Below, piece by piece: positions 19,930 to 27,853 of a stretch of DNA of 64,000 nucleotides. This DNA comes from Stenotrophobium sp050739895 (GTDB lineage Bacteria; Pseudomonadota; Gammaproteobacteria; Nevskiales; Nevskiaceae), in NCBI GenBank assembly GCA_050739895.1, contig JBOICK010000100.1, forward strand, positions 13,496-77,495, read 5' to 3'. The position numbers and the translations under genes are program-made. Each line of letters starts with the position of its first letter. The stretch's first letter is position 1. The notes under the pieces were generated by a model. The model had not been told where the DNA came from, did not search any database, and was given only the letters and a program-made list of their open reading frames with translations.

Positions 19930-20619
19930 ATGCGAATTCACTGGCTGCAGCACGCGGATTTCGAGGACCTCGGCTGCATCGCGCCGTGGCTTGCGGCACA
20001 CAGAGATGTTGTCAGCTGCACGCGGCTGTATGCGGGTGAAGCGTTGCCCAATGTTGAAGCCTTCGACTGGCTCATCGTCATGGGCGGCCCGATGAACGTC
20101 TACGAATACGATGCGCATCCCTGGCTCAAGGCGGAGAAGATACTGATCCGGCAGGCCATCGCCGCCGGCAAGCGCGTGCTCGGCATCTGCCTCGGTGCGC
20201 AACTGATCGCGGACGCGCTGGGTGCGCCGGTGACGCGCAACGCGCAACTGGAAATCGGCTGGTTCGAGGTTGCGCTCAGCGCCGCCGGCCGCGCGTCGCC
20301 GCTGCTCGCGGATTTTCCGCCGCGCTTCCTCGTCTTTCACTGGCATGGCGACACCTTCGCCATTCCGTCCGGTGCAGAACTGCTCGGCTCCAGCGCGGCC
20401 TGCGCGCACCAGGTCTACAGCGCCTGCGCCGGCCGTGTTGTCGCCATGCAGTTTCACCTCGAAGTGACCGCAGCCAACGCAAGGGTCTGGCTGGAACAGG
20501 GCGCGTTGCCGTCCGCGCCCGGCGTGCAGACGCGCGAAGAAATGCTCGGCGATATATCGCACTACGCCGAGAACAACCGCCTGATGTGCAAGCTGCTGGA
20601 GCGCGTGGCCGCAGCCTGA
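19930..20619 (+). CDS. Class I glutamine amidotransferase-domain protein
   Basis: 229 residues from MRIHWLQH, preceded by a GAGAGGGGG purine tract; the upstream extension translates the hairpin repeat and was rejected. The triad nucleophile is in LGICLGAQLIA and the His/Glu pair in MQFHLEVT; GGPMNVYEYD is the oxyanion-side strand. The protein is a free-standing GATase1 of the type often annotated GMP-synthase-like. The ammonia acceptor is not known, and it may act as a peptidase or amide hydrolase on a small gamma-glutamyl compound. Confidence 0.86.
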   Translation: MRIHWLQHADFEDLGCIAPWLAAHRDVVSCTRLYAGEALPNVEAFDWLIVMGGPMNVYEYDAHPWLKAEKILIRQAIAAGKRVLGICLGAQLIADALGAPVTRNAQLEIGWFEVALSAAGRASPLLADFPPRFLVFHWHGDTFAIPSGAELLGSSAACAHQVYSACAGRVVAMQFHLEVTAANARVWLEQGALPSAPGVQTREEMLGDISHYAENNRLMCKLLERVAAA

Positions 20620-20665
20620 AGCGGATTTACCAGTATCATCTTCGGCCCTTCCGCAAGGTCGAAAC

Positions 20666-21382
20666 ATGGACGCGCTGCTGCAACCCGAACTCTGGCTGGC
20701 CCTGGTCACTCTCACCGCGCTGGAACTGGTGCTCGGGGTCGACAACATCATCTTCCTGTCCATCGTCGTATCGAAGCTGCCGGCCGCGCAGCAGCCGCGT
20801 GCGCGCACATTTGGACTGGCTGGCGCGCTGCTGACGCGGGTTTTGCTGCTGTTGTCGCTGTCATGGCTGGCTACGTTGACCAAGCCCTTGTTCAGTGTTT
20901 CCGGCCACGCTGTTTCAAGCCGCGACCTGGTGCTGATCCTCGGCGGCCTGTTTCTGCTCTACAAGAGCGTCGGTGAGATTCACGAAAACGTCGAAGGTGC
21001 GGCAAAGCCGAAATCGACGGCGACGCGTACCGCTGCGTCGTTCGCCGGCGCCATCATCCAGATCATGATTCTCGACATCGTGTTCTCGCTGGACTCGGTG
21101 ATTACCGCCATCGGCATGACCAACAACCTGCCGGTGATGATCGTCGCGATCACCATCGCCATCGTCGCCATGATGTTTTTCGCCGGCGCGCTGTCCGCAT
21201 TCGTCGAGCGTCATCCGACGGTCAAGATGCTGGCGCTGGCGTTTCTGATCATGGTCGGTGGCGCACTGCTGGCCGAAGGCGTCGGTGTGCATGTGCCCAA
21301 GGGCTACATCTATTTCGCGATGGCGTTCTCGGTCGGCGTGGAAATGCTCAATCTGCGGCTGCGCAGGCATACAGCCGAATGA
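20666..21382 (+). CDS. TerC-family integral membrane protein
   Basis: 238 residues with about seven hydrophobic segments. ELVLGVDNIIFL near the start and MILDIVFSLDSVITA in the middle are the two hallmark aspartate-containing TerC motifs. TerC proteins are linked to tellurite resistance and to manganese export (the MeeF/Alx group). Substrate here is not determinable, but Mn handling is the most likely role. AAGG lies 8 nt before the ATG. Confidence 0.92.
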   Translation: MDALLQPELWLALVTLTALELVLGVDNIIFLSIVVSKLPAAQQPRARTFGLAGALLTRVLLLLSLSWLATLTKPLFSVSGHAVSSRDLVLILGGLFLLYKSVGEIHENVEGAAKPKSTATRTAASFAGAIIQIMILDIVFSLDSVITAIGMTNNLPVMIVAITIAIVAMMFFAGALSAFVERHPTVKMLALAFLIMVGGALLAEGVGVHVPKGYIYFAMAFSVGVEMLNLRLRRHTAE

Positions 21383-21420
21383 GGTAACGTCCAGTCGTCC
21401 GGACAACTGCGGAGGTCGCG

Positions 21421-22791
21421 ATGGATTTTGAAACGGTCAATCCTGCCGACGGCGCCGTTCTCGCTCGCTACGCGGCGATGGATCGTGCGCAGGTCGAGCG
21501 CATCGTCGAACGGTGCAGCCGGGCGCAGCAAACATGGGCTGCATATTCCATCGCGGAACGCGCAAGCCGCATGCGGGCCGCCGCCGCGGTGATGCTCGCG
21601 GACCAGCCGCGCTACGCGCGGCAGATGTCGCTGGAGATGGGCAAGCCCCTGCCGCAGGCACTCGCCGAGATCGAGAAATGCGCGCTGGTGTGCCGCTACT
21701 ACGCCGAAAACGCCGCGCGTTTTCTCGCACCGCAAAAGATCGCGACCGAAGCGCAGGCGAGCACGGTGCATTTCAATCCGCTCGGTGTGGTGCTGGCGGT
21801 AATGCCGTGGAATTACCCGTGGTGGCAAGTGTTCCGCTTCGCCGCGCCGGGCCTGATGGCGGGCAACGGCGCGCTGCTCAAGCACGCGCCCAGCGTGTTC
21901 GGCTGCGCGCTGATGATTGAAGAGGTGTTTCGCAAAGCAGGGTTTCCAGAAGGCCTGTTCGTCAGCCTGCTGCTGGATGTGGAACAGACCGGCGCGGTAA
22001 TCCGCGATCCGCGCGTAGCGGCAGTGACCATCACCGCCAGCGTCGCCGCCGGCCGCGCGGTGGCGGCGCAGGCTGGCCAGGCGTTGAAGAAATGCGTGCT
22101 GGAACTGGGAGGCTCCGATCCGTTCATCGTGCTCGAAGATGCGGATATCGACCGCGCCGTCGAAGTCGGCGTCAACGCGCGCTACCAGAACACCGGCCAG
22201 AGCTGCATCGCCGCCAAGCGCTTCATTCTCGTCGAGGCAATCCGCGCGGAGTTCGAGCGCAAGTTTCTGGCGCGCGTGCAGCGACTGCGCGTGGGCGATC
22301 CGTTTGCCGAAGGTGTTGATCTCGGCCCGATGTCGCGCCGCGAACTGCGCGATGGTTTGCACAAGCAAGTGCAGCGCAGCGTCGATGCGGGTGCGCGCTT
22401 GCTGACCGGCGGCGTACTGCCGGATGGACCCGGCGCGTATTACCCGCCGACCGTGCTTGGTGACGTGCGCGAGGGCATGGCGGCGTGGTCAGAGGAACTG
22501 TTCGGGCCGGTCGCCACGCTGATCACGGTCAAGGACGAGGATGAGGCCATCGCCATCGCCAACGCCACCGAGTTCGGCCTGTCCGCCTCGGTGTGGACGC
22601 GCGACCTGCAACGCGGCGAGCGCATCGCCGCGGAAAAAATTCAGTCCGGCGCCTGCTTCGTCAACGCCATGTCCAAGTCCGATCCGCGCATGCCCTTCGG
22701 CGGCATCAAGAGTTCCGGCTACGGCCGCGAACTGGGGGAGTTCGGCATCCGCGAGTTCGTCAACATTCACGCGGTGTGGGTCGAGACCTGA
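21421..22791 (+). CDS. NAD(P)-dependent aldehyde dehydrogenase, succinate-semialdehyde type
   Basis: 456 residues. Catalytic Glu is in LELGGSDPF and catalytic Cys in NTGQSCIAAKR; MPWNYPWWQVFRF and the C-terminal PFGGIKSSGYGRELG are typical of the SAD/GabD-like group that oxidises succinate semialdehyde. The exact substrate is an inference from family resemblance. GGAGG lies 6 nt before the ATG. No gabT or glutamate decarboxylase gene is adjacent. Confidence 0.9.
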   Translation: MDFETVNPADGAVLARYAAMDRAQVERIVERCSRAQQTWAAYSIAERASRMRAAAAVMLADQPRYARQMSLEMGKPLPQALAEIEKCALVCRYYAENAARFLAPQKIATEAQASTVHFNPLGVVLAVMPWNYPWWQVFRFAAPGLMAGNGALLKHAPSVFGCALMIEEVFRKAGFPEGLFVSLLLDVEQTGAVIRDPRVAAVTITASVAAGRAVAAQAGQALKKCVLELGGSDPFIVLEDADIDRAVEVGVNARYQNTGQSCIAAKRFILVEAIRAEFERKFLARVQRLRVGDPFAEGVDLGPMSRRELRDGLHKQVQRSVDAGARLLTGGVLPDGPGAYYPPTVLGDVREGMAAWSEELFGPVATLITVKDEDEAIAIANATEFGLSASVWTRDLQRGERIAAEKIQSGACFVNAMSKSDPRMPFGGIKSSGYGRELGEFGIREFVNIHAVWVET

Positions 22792-22813
22792 CGCGGGTGC
22801 GGTTCAAGAGTGC

Positions 22814-22843
22814 TTGACATGCAACTATTTGGTTGCATATAGT
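22814..22843 (+). promoter_or_regulatory. Promoter with embedded palindromic operator for the ArsR-type gene
   Basis: TTGACA (22814-22819) and TATAGT (22838-22843) are separated by 18 nt. The spacer is filled by a perfect palindrome, ATGCAAC-TATTTG-GTTGCAT (22819-22838). The ArsR-type gene starts 7 nt after the -10 box, so the message is nearly leaderless. An operator here would block RNA polymerase directly, consistent with autorepression. Confidence 0.8.
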
Positions 22844-22849
22844 TCGATC

Positions 22850-23164
22850 ATGGACCTGGTCTTCAAAGCGCTCGCCGATGTCAGCCGCAGGCAATTGCTC
22901 GACGCATTGCACGCGCGCAACGGCCAGACTCTGGGTCAGCTCTGCGTCGATCTGGAGATGTCGCGCCAGGCGGTGACCAAGCACCTCACACTGCTGGAAG
23001 AAGCCAACCTCGTCGTCACGCTGTGGCGCGGCCGCGAGAAGCTGCACTATCTCAACCCGGTACCGCTTGGCGAAATCGTCGACCGCTGGATCGGAAAGTA
23101 CGAAAAACATCGTGCCCGCGCATTGGGCGAACTCAAACGCCGGCTTGAACAGGAGGCCGCATGA
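22850..23164 (+). CDS. ArsR-type winged-helix transcriptional regulator (SRPBCC-associated)
   Basis: 104 residues. The winged helix reads LADVSRRQLLDAL, then LGQLCVDLEMSRQAVTKHLTLLEEANLV; there are no metal-binding cysteines of the classical ArsR sensor. Such regulators often head operons with AHSA1/SRPBCC proteins. The stop codon overlaps the ATG of the first SRPBCC gene (ATGA), so the three genes form one operon, probably autorepressed through the palindrome in its promoter. Confidence 0.92.
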   Translation: MDLVFKALADVSRRQLLDALHARNGQTLGQLCVDLEMSRQAVTKHLTLLEEANLVVTLWRGREKLHYLNPVPLGEIVDRWIGKYEKHRARALGELKRRLEQEAA

Positions 23165-23655
23165 ACACCCCAAAAGACCCGCAGACTTTCGTCTACGTCA
23201 CCTATATCAACAGCACGCTGGAGAAGGTATGGGATTCGCTGACACAGAGCGATTTGATCGAGCAATTCTGGGGAGGCTGTCGCATCGATTGCGACTGGAG
23301 AGTCGGTTCCAAGATGCAATTGCGCGCGCCCAACGGCACCGTCTACGACGAAGGTGTGGTGTTGGTCTGTGAGCCGCCGCATCACCTCAGCTACACCTTC
23401 AAGAATGTGTTCTTCGACGAACTGCTGGCTGAGCCCGCATCGCGCGTCGACTTCAAGCTGGGCCTCCAGGACGGCATCGTCAAACTCACCCTGGTGCACG
23501 ATCAGTTCCCGACGCCCGACAGCAAATACCTGCGCGCCATCAGCGGCGGATGGCCGACCATCCTGTCCAATCTCAAGAGCCTGCTGGAAACCGGCAAGCC
23601 ACTGCCGTTTGTGTGGTCGCACAAGAACAACAATCCCGCGCACAAATTCGGCTAA
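23161..23655 (+). CDS. AHSA1/SRPBCC-domain protein (first of pair)
   Basis: 164 residues, one START-like SRPBCC fold: YVTYINSTLEKVWDSLTQ, then WRVGSKM, and a C-terminal helix GGWPTILSNLKSLLETG. The fold encloses a hydrophobic cavity for small lipophilic ligands; function and ligand are unknown. AGGAGG lies just before the ATG. It is clearly a paralogue of the next gene (shared YVTYI, LTQ, GWP.IL..LKS.LETGKPLP). Co-regulated by the upstream ArsR-type gene. Confidence 0.9.
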   Translation: MNTPKDPQTFVYVTYINSTLEKVWDSLTQSDLIEQFWGGCRIDCDWRVGSKMQLRAPNGTVYDEGVVLVCEPPHHLSYTFKNVFFDELLAEPASRVDFKLGLQDGIVKLTLVHDQFPTPDSKYLRAISGGWPTILSNLKSLLETGKPLPFVWSHKNNNPAHKFG

Positions 23656-23667
23656 GCGCAGACGGTC

Positions 23668-24153
23668 ATGAACAAAACACCCGACACCGTCTACGTCACC
23701 TACATCGCCGCCACACCGCAGCAAGTGTGGGAAGCCCTGACGCAGGGCGAAATCACCAAGCAGTATTTCTTCGGCCGCCGCATCGAGTCCGAATGGAAAG
23801 TCGGTGGCCGCGTGGTCTATTGGCAGCCAGACGGCAAGCTCGACGTCAGCGGCGAAATCCTCGAATGCGATCCGCCGAGCAAGCTGCGCTTCACCTGGCG
23901 CGTCGAGTGGGTGGAGGAGATGAAAGCACTACCACCCTGCATCGTCACCTACCAGATCGACGATCTCGGCGAAGCCGTGCGCCTCACCGTGATCGAGGAA
24001 CATCCGGCGGCCATCGAAGAGAAATGGCTCGAAGGTGGCCGCCGCGGCTGGCCGATCATCCTGTGTAGCCTCAAGAGCTGGCTCGAAACTGGCAAGCCGC
24101 TTCCCGACCTGATCGAGCATGGCAAGCCGGATGCGTTGAAGGCGGTCTCCTGA
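23668..24153 (+). CDS. AHSA1/SRPBCC-domain protein (second of pair)
   Basis: 161 residues; same SRPBCC fold as the preceding gene, 12 nt downstream. YVTYIAATPQQVWEALTQ, FFGRRIESEWKVGGRV and the terminal GWPIILCSLKSWLETG define the domain. The tandem pair probably arose by duplication and then diverged in the central cavity-lining part. The proteins may bind different ligands or form a heterodimer; neither can be decided from sequence. Confidence 0.9.
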   Translation: MNKTPDTVYVTYIAATPQQVWEALTQGEITKQYFFGRRIESEWKVGGRVVYWQPDGKLDVSGEILECDPPSKLRFTWRVEWVEEMKALPPCIVTYQIDDLGEAVRLTVIEEHPAAIEEKWLEGGRRGWPIILCSLKSWLETGKPLPDLIEHGKPDALKAVS

Positions 24154-24186
24154 TCTCTTATTCGCTCAATGCGTAGTGATTTTGCT

Positions 24187-24298
24187 TCACCCGCTCTTGG
24201 AGATAAGAGGCTAAGGAATGTTTTATATTATTACTAAAAATAATATTTAAACAGTATTTTATAACAATGGAATGACTAAATTAACAAGGAGCGGGTGA
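24187..24298. repeat. AT-core symmetric element, copy C
   Basis: The cleanest copy: perfect inverted ends TCACCCGCT and AGCGGGTGA, 24 nt (24196-24219), 46-nt core GTT...AAC (24220-24265), 24 nt (24266-24289). It lies between two convergent genes, where no promoter is expected. The right end extends to AGCGGGTGACGCC, shared with copy D. Confidence 0.85.
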
Positions 24299-24311
24299 CG
24301 CCGCTGCATGG

Positions 24312-24761
24312 TTAACCCGGCCTGCCCTGCTGCGGCACGGCCGGTACCAAGCCATACTTCTTCATGACGCCGAACAGCTTCTCGCGATCAGGCGGCCCGC
24401 CTGCATTCACGACTGCGCCGACGTCTCGAAAATACTGGGCGCCGATGTCAGGGGTCTGAACGACCAGGGCTTTGGCTTGTTTGGCGTATGGATTACTGAA
24501 ATGGTGGACCGATCCTCTTGGACTCAACATCCACTCTCCGGATGACAGGTCTCTGGAGACACCATCCACGGAGTAACGGAGAATGCCCTCAAGGACATAG
24601 ATGCACTCGTCATTGAGCGTATGACTATGGGGCGGCGGGACATTGGAGTTGGGCGGCACACAAAGCTCGAACAGGCCCATGCCCTTTGTGGCGGCGCCAT
24701 CGACCAGATACCGAACGCTCAACTGGCCGAGCGGGATGAGTTCGCTGTCTGTAGAAGTCAT
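24312..24761 (-). CDS. Cupin-domain protein
   Basis: 149 residues from MTSTDSEL; an in-frame ATG 72 nt upstream is possible and neither start has a strong ribosome binding site. The first cupin motif reads PPPHSHTLNDECIYVLEG with metal-ligand histidines and glutamate, the second is GSVHHFSNP. Base composition is lower in GC than the flanks. Enzymatic role (dioxygenase, isomerase or sugar binding) is not decidable. Convergent with the SRPBCC operon. Confidence 0.82.
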   Translation of the reverse strand: MTSTDSELIPLGQLSVRYLVDGAATKGMGLFELCVPPNSNVPPPHSHTLNDECIYVLEGILRYSVDGVSRDLSSGEWMLSPRGSVHHFSNPYAKQAKALVVQTPDIGAQYFRDVGAVVNAGGPPDREKLFGVMKKYGLVPAVPQQGRPG

Positions 24762-24893
24762 GATCAAGTTCTCAAGGGCGGAATGCCCAGACACGCAACT
24801 GGATTTATATTTCAGCAGACTATTCAGTCCCATCGCTCAAATCAATTTTCCTTAAACCACCGGCCTTCCCTCCCAAGCCGGTAAAATCAGCAA

Positions 24894-27134
24894 ATGAATC
24901 ATTTCGCTGACGATCTCGCTCCCCTCATCGCCCATCTGAATCCCGCGCAGAAGGAGGCGGTGACGGCGCCGACCGAGCATCGGCTGGTGTTGGCGGGTGC
25001 GGGTTCGGGCAAGACGCGCGTGCTGGTGCATCGCATCGCCTGGCTGATTGCGCGCGAGGGCGTGTCGCCGCATTCCATCCTCGCGGTGACGTTCACCAAC
25101 AAGGCGGCGGCGGAGATGCGCGGGCGCATCGAGCAGCTGATCAATATTCCGGTGCGGGCGATGTGGGTCGGCACCTTCCACGGCACCGCGCACCGCATGT
25201 TGCGGCTGCACTGGAAGGAGGCGCGGCTGCCGCAGAATTTCCAGATTCTGGATGCCGACGACCAGCAGCGACTGGTCAAGCGCGTGATGCGCGCGATGGA
25301 ATTGCCGGAAGACCAGTGGGTGCCCAAGAGCGTCACCGGCTTCATCAACGGCCAGAAGGAAGAAGGCCGCCGGCCGCAGCATTTGCAGGATCAGGGCGAT
25401 TTCACGCAGCGCACGCTGGCGCGGGTCTACACCGCCTACCAGGAACAGTGCGAGCGCAACGGCCTGGTCGATTTCGCCGAACTGCTGCTGCGTGCCTACG
25501 AGCTGTGCCGCGACAACGAGGAAATCCAGCGCCACTATCGCAACCGCTTCCGCCACATCCTCGTCGATGAATTCCAGGACACCAACACGCTGCAGTACCA
25601 GTGGCTGAGGGTTTTGGCGGGCAACACCGGCATCCTGTTCGGGGTCGGTGATGACGATCAATCGATCTACGGCTGGCGCGGTGCGAAGGTCGAAAACATG
25701 CTGAAGCTGGACCGGGATTTTCCCGGCACGCAGATCATCAAGCTGGAGCAGAACTACCGCTCGACCGGCACCATCCTCAAGGCCGCCAACGGCCTGATCG
25801 CGCGCAACAGCACGCGACTCGGCAAGGAACTGTGGACCGACGGCAACGAGGGCGAGCAGATCCAGCTCTACGCCGCGTTCAACGAATACGACGAGGCCGA
25901 GTTCGTGATCGGCCGGATGAAGGAGCACATCGACGGCCGCTCACGCCATTCCGATCTCGCGGTGCTATATCGCACCAGCGCGCAGTCGCGTGTGCTGGAA
26001 GAAACGCTGATCCGCGCGCGCTTGCCTTACCGCATCTACGGCGGTCTGCGCTTCTTCGAGCGCATGGAAGTGAAGGACGCAATCTCGTACCTGCGCCTGC
26101 TGCACAACCGCGACGACGACACCAGCTTCGAGCGCGCGGTGAACACGCCGCCGCGCGGCATCGGCGCTACCACCATCGAGCGTCTGCGCCTGCTGGCGCG
26201 CGAGCAGAATATTTCGCTGTGGGTCGCGGCCAAGACTGGGCTGCCGTCGTTGGGCCGCTCATCCAACAGCGTCGGCGCATTCCTGTCGCTGATCGAACAA
26301 CTGCACGCCGACACGCTCGGACTGGCCTTGAGCGAAGTGGCCAAACTGGTGATCGAACGCAGTGGCCTGCGCGAACACTACAAAAAGGAGCGCGGCGAGC
26401 AGGCCGAGACGCGTCTCGAAAATCTCGACGAACTGATCAACGCCGCGCGCGGTTTCGAGGAACTGCCGCCGGAAGACGGCGAGCCGGCGATGGAGCCGCT
26501 GACCGCGTTCATCACCCACGCATCTTTGGAGGCTGGTGACGAACAGGCTGGCCCTGGCGAGGACTGCGTGCAGCTGATGACGCTCCACTCCGCGAAAGGT
26601 CTGGAGTTTCCAGTGGTGTTCATGGTTGGACTTGAGAACGGATTGTTTCCGAGCCAGCGCACCATGGACGAAGGCAATCTCGAGGAAGAGCGCCGCCTCT
26701 GCTACGTCGGCATCACGCGCGCGCGCGCGCGCCTCTACCTGTCCTACGCCGAGATGCGGCGTCTGCATGGCGTCGAGCAGATCAATCTGCCGTCGATGTT
26801 CCTCAAGGAAATCCCGGCGGAGTGCGTCAGCGAGACGCGGCCGCGCGCGGGCATCGTGCGGCCGACGTTCGTCAATCGCGGAGGCCCGGTGCGCTGGGGC
26901 AGCGGCATCGGTCATGCCTCGGGCGGTTACGGGCCGAAGACGCCGCGCTCAGTGCTCACGGATACCGGCCCCGGCGGCTTCAAGCTTGGCCAGCGCGTGA
27001 CGCATGCCCGTTTTGGCGAGGGCACCATCCTGTCGTTTGATGGCGATGGCGAACGCGCGCGCGTCGAGGTGCGCTTCCGCAAGGACGGCACCAAGTGGCT
27101 GATGCTGGATTACGCCAATCTGCAGGCGGTGTAG
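24894..27134 (+). CDS. uvrD: UvrD/PcrA-type DNA helicase II
   Basis: 746 residues, superfamily 1A 3'-5' helicase. Walker A is LAGAGSGKTRVLVHR, motif Ia TFTNKAAAEMR, Walker B VDEFQDTN, motif III GDDDQSIYGWRGA, motif IV EQNYRST, motif V LMTLHSAKGLEFP and motif VI CYVGITRARARLYL. The extreme C-terminus (GQRVTHARFGEGTIL ... VRFRKDGTKWLML) is the Tudor-like domain of UvrD/PcrA that contacts RNA polymerase. It works in nucleotide excision and mismatch repair and in removing recombination intermediates. Weak ribosome binding site. Confidence 0.95.
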   Translation: MNHFADDLAPLIAHLNPAQKEAVTAPTEHRLVLAGAGSGKTRVLVHRIAWLIAREGVSPHSILAVTFTNKAAAEMRGRIEQLINIPVRAMWVGTFHGTAHRMLRLHWKEARLPQNFQILDADDQQRLVKRVMRAMELPEDQWVPKSVTGFINGQKEEGRRPQHLQDQGDFTQRTLARVYTAYQEQCERNGLVDFAELLLRAYELCRDNEEIQRHYRNRFRHILVDEFQDTNTLQYQWLRVLAGNTGILFGVGDDDQSIYGWRGAKVENMLKLDRDFPGTQIIKLEQNYRSTGTILKAANGLIARNSTRLGKELWTDGNEGEQIQLYAAFNEYDEAEFVIGRMKEHIDGRSRHSDLAVLYRTSAQSRVLEETLIRARLPYRIYGGLRFFERMEVKDAISYLRLLHNRDDDTSFERAVNTPPRGIGATTIERLRLLAREQNISLWVAAKTGLPSLGRSSNSVGAFLSLIEQLHADTLGLALSEVAKLVIERSGLREHYKKERGEQAETRLENLDELINAARGFEELPPEDGEPAMEPLTAFITHASLEAGDEQAGPGEDCVQLMTLHSAKGLEFPVVFMVGLENGLFPSQRTMDEGNLEEERRLCYVGITRARARLYLSYAEMRRLHGVEQINLPSMFLKEIPAECVSETRPRAGIVRPTFVNRGGPVRWGSGIGHASGGYGPKTPRSVLTDTGPGGFKLGQRVTHARFGEGTILSFDGDGERARVEVRFRKDGTKWLMLDYANLQAV

Positions 27135-27193
27135 GAAGCAAGCACGATCGCGATGATGCAGGTTTCAGCGGTTGGCGAAACGGGGTGCCACCG

Positions 27194-27853
27194 CTATTTC
27201 ACCTTCACCACCATAGCCTGGTGGATGCCGTTTTCTTCCAGCCGCGCGACGATGGTATGCACGGCGCCGAGATTTTTCTCGGGACCGACGCGCACGCGGT
27301 AGTAGGTGTCGCTGTTATCGATGGTCACTTTCTCGATACGCGACTCGACGCCCAGCAGCGCGAGTTTCGCCTTGAGGCCATCGGCATCGGGCTGCGTGCG
27401 ATACGACGCCACCTGGATCACATATAGACCGGTGTCAGCGGCACCAGCCTTGCCGGTAGCGGTCTGTACCTGTTCGCGCGGCACCACGACTTCCTGGCTG
27501 GGCAGCAGTTCGTAAAATGTGAATCGCGTTTTTACCTTGGGCGGCAGCTTGACCACATTCTGCTTGCCGGATAATGCGGCCTTGTTGCGCTGCGCGGGCG
27601 ATTCAGCGTCATCGTTGCCGGCGTCGTTGCTGCTTGCGGGCGCAGCGGCCGAGATGGATTTGTGACCGGGCAGAGGCTGCGCGGGGCGAACGAATATATA
27701 GACAAAAACGGCGACGGCGAGGCCGATGGACAGGCCCAGCACCGCACCCAGCCACCACGGCATGCCGCTGCCACCACCCCTGCCGCCGCGACGAGGTGCG
27801 GGCCGCGTCTGCCGCTGCCCGCCCTTGCCGCGCTGTGCGTAGTCCTTGGCCAT
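27194..27853 (-). CDS. SPOR-domain membrane protein (FtsN-like)
   Basis: 219 residues. A basic cytoplasmic N-terminus (~30 residues, Arg/Gly-rich) precedes one TM helix (LGAVLGLSIGLAVAVFVYIF), a periplasmic linker rich in Pro/Ala/Asn and a C-terminal SPOR domain (YVIQVASYRTQPDADGLKAK ... YRVRVGPEKNLGAV). SPOR domains bind denuded septal peptidoglycan, so a cell-division role like FtsN is likely. Its ATG overlaps the stop of argS by one base; argS-SPOR pairs are common in proteobacteria. Confidence 0.9.
   Translation of the reverse strand: MAKDYAQRGKGGQRQTRPAPRRGGRGGGSGMPWWLGAVLGLSIGLAVAVFVYIFVRPAQPLPGHKSISAAAPASSNDAGNDDAESPAQRNKAALSGKQNVVKLPPKVKTRFTFYELLPSQEVVVPREQVQTATGKAGAADTGLYVIQVASYRTQPDADGLKAKLALLGVESRIEKVTIDNSDTYYRVRVGPEKNLGAVHTIVARLEENGIHQAMVVKVK

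Noticed and set aside
22541..22849. Longer start for the ArsR-type gene
   Set aside because: The extension lies within the aldehyde dehydrogenase gene and crosses the promoter/operator; the ATG after the -10 box gives the usual family length.
24852..25928. 358-codon open frame antisense to uvrD
   Set aside because: Shadow of the helicase gene; composition and lack of motifs show it is not real.
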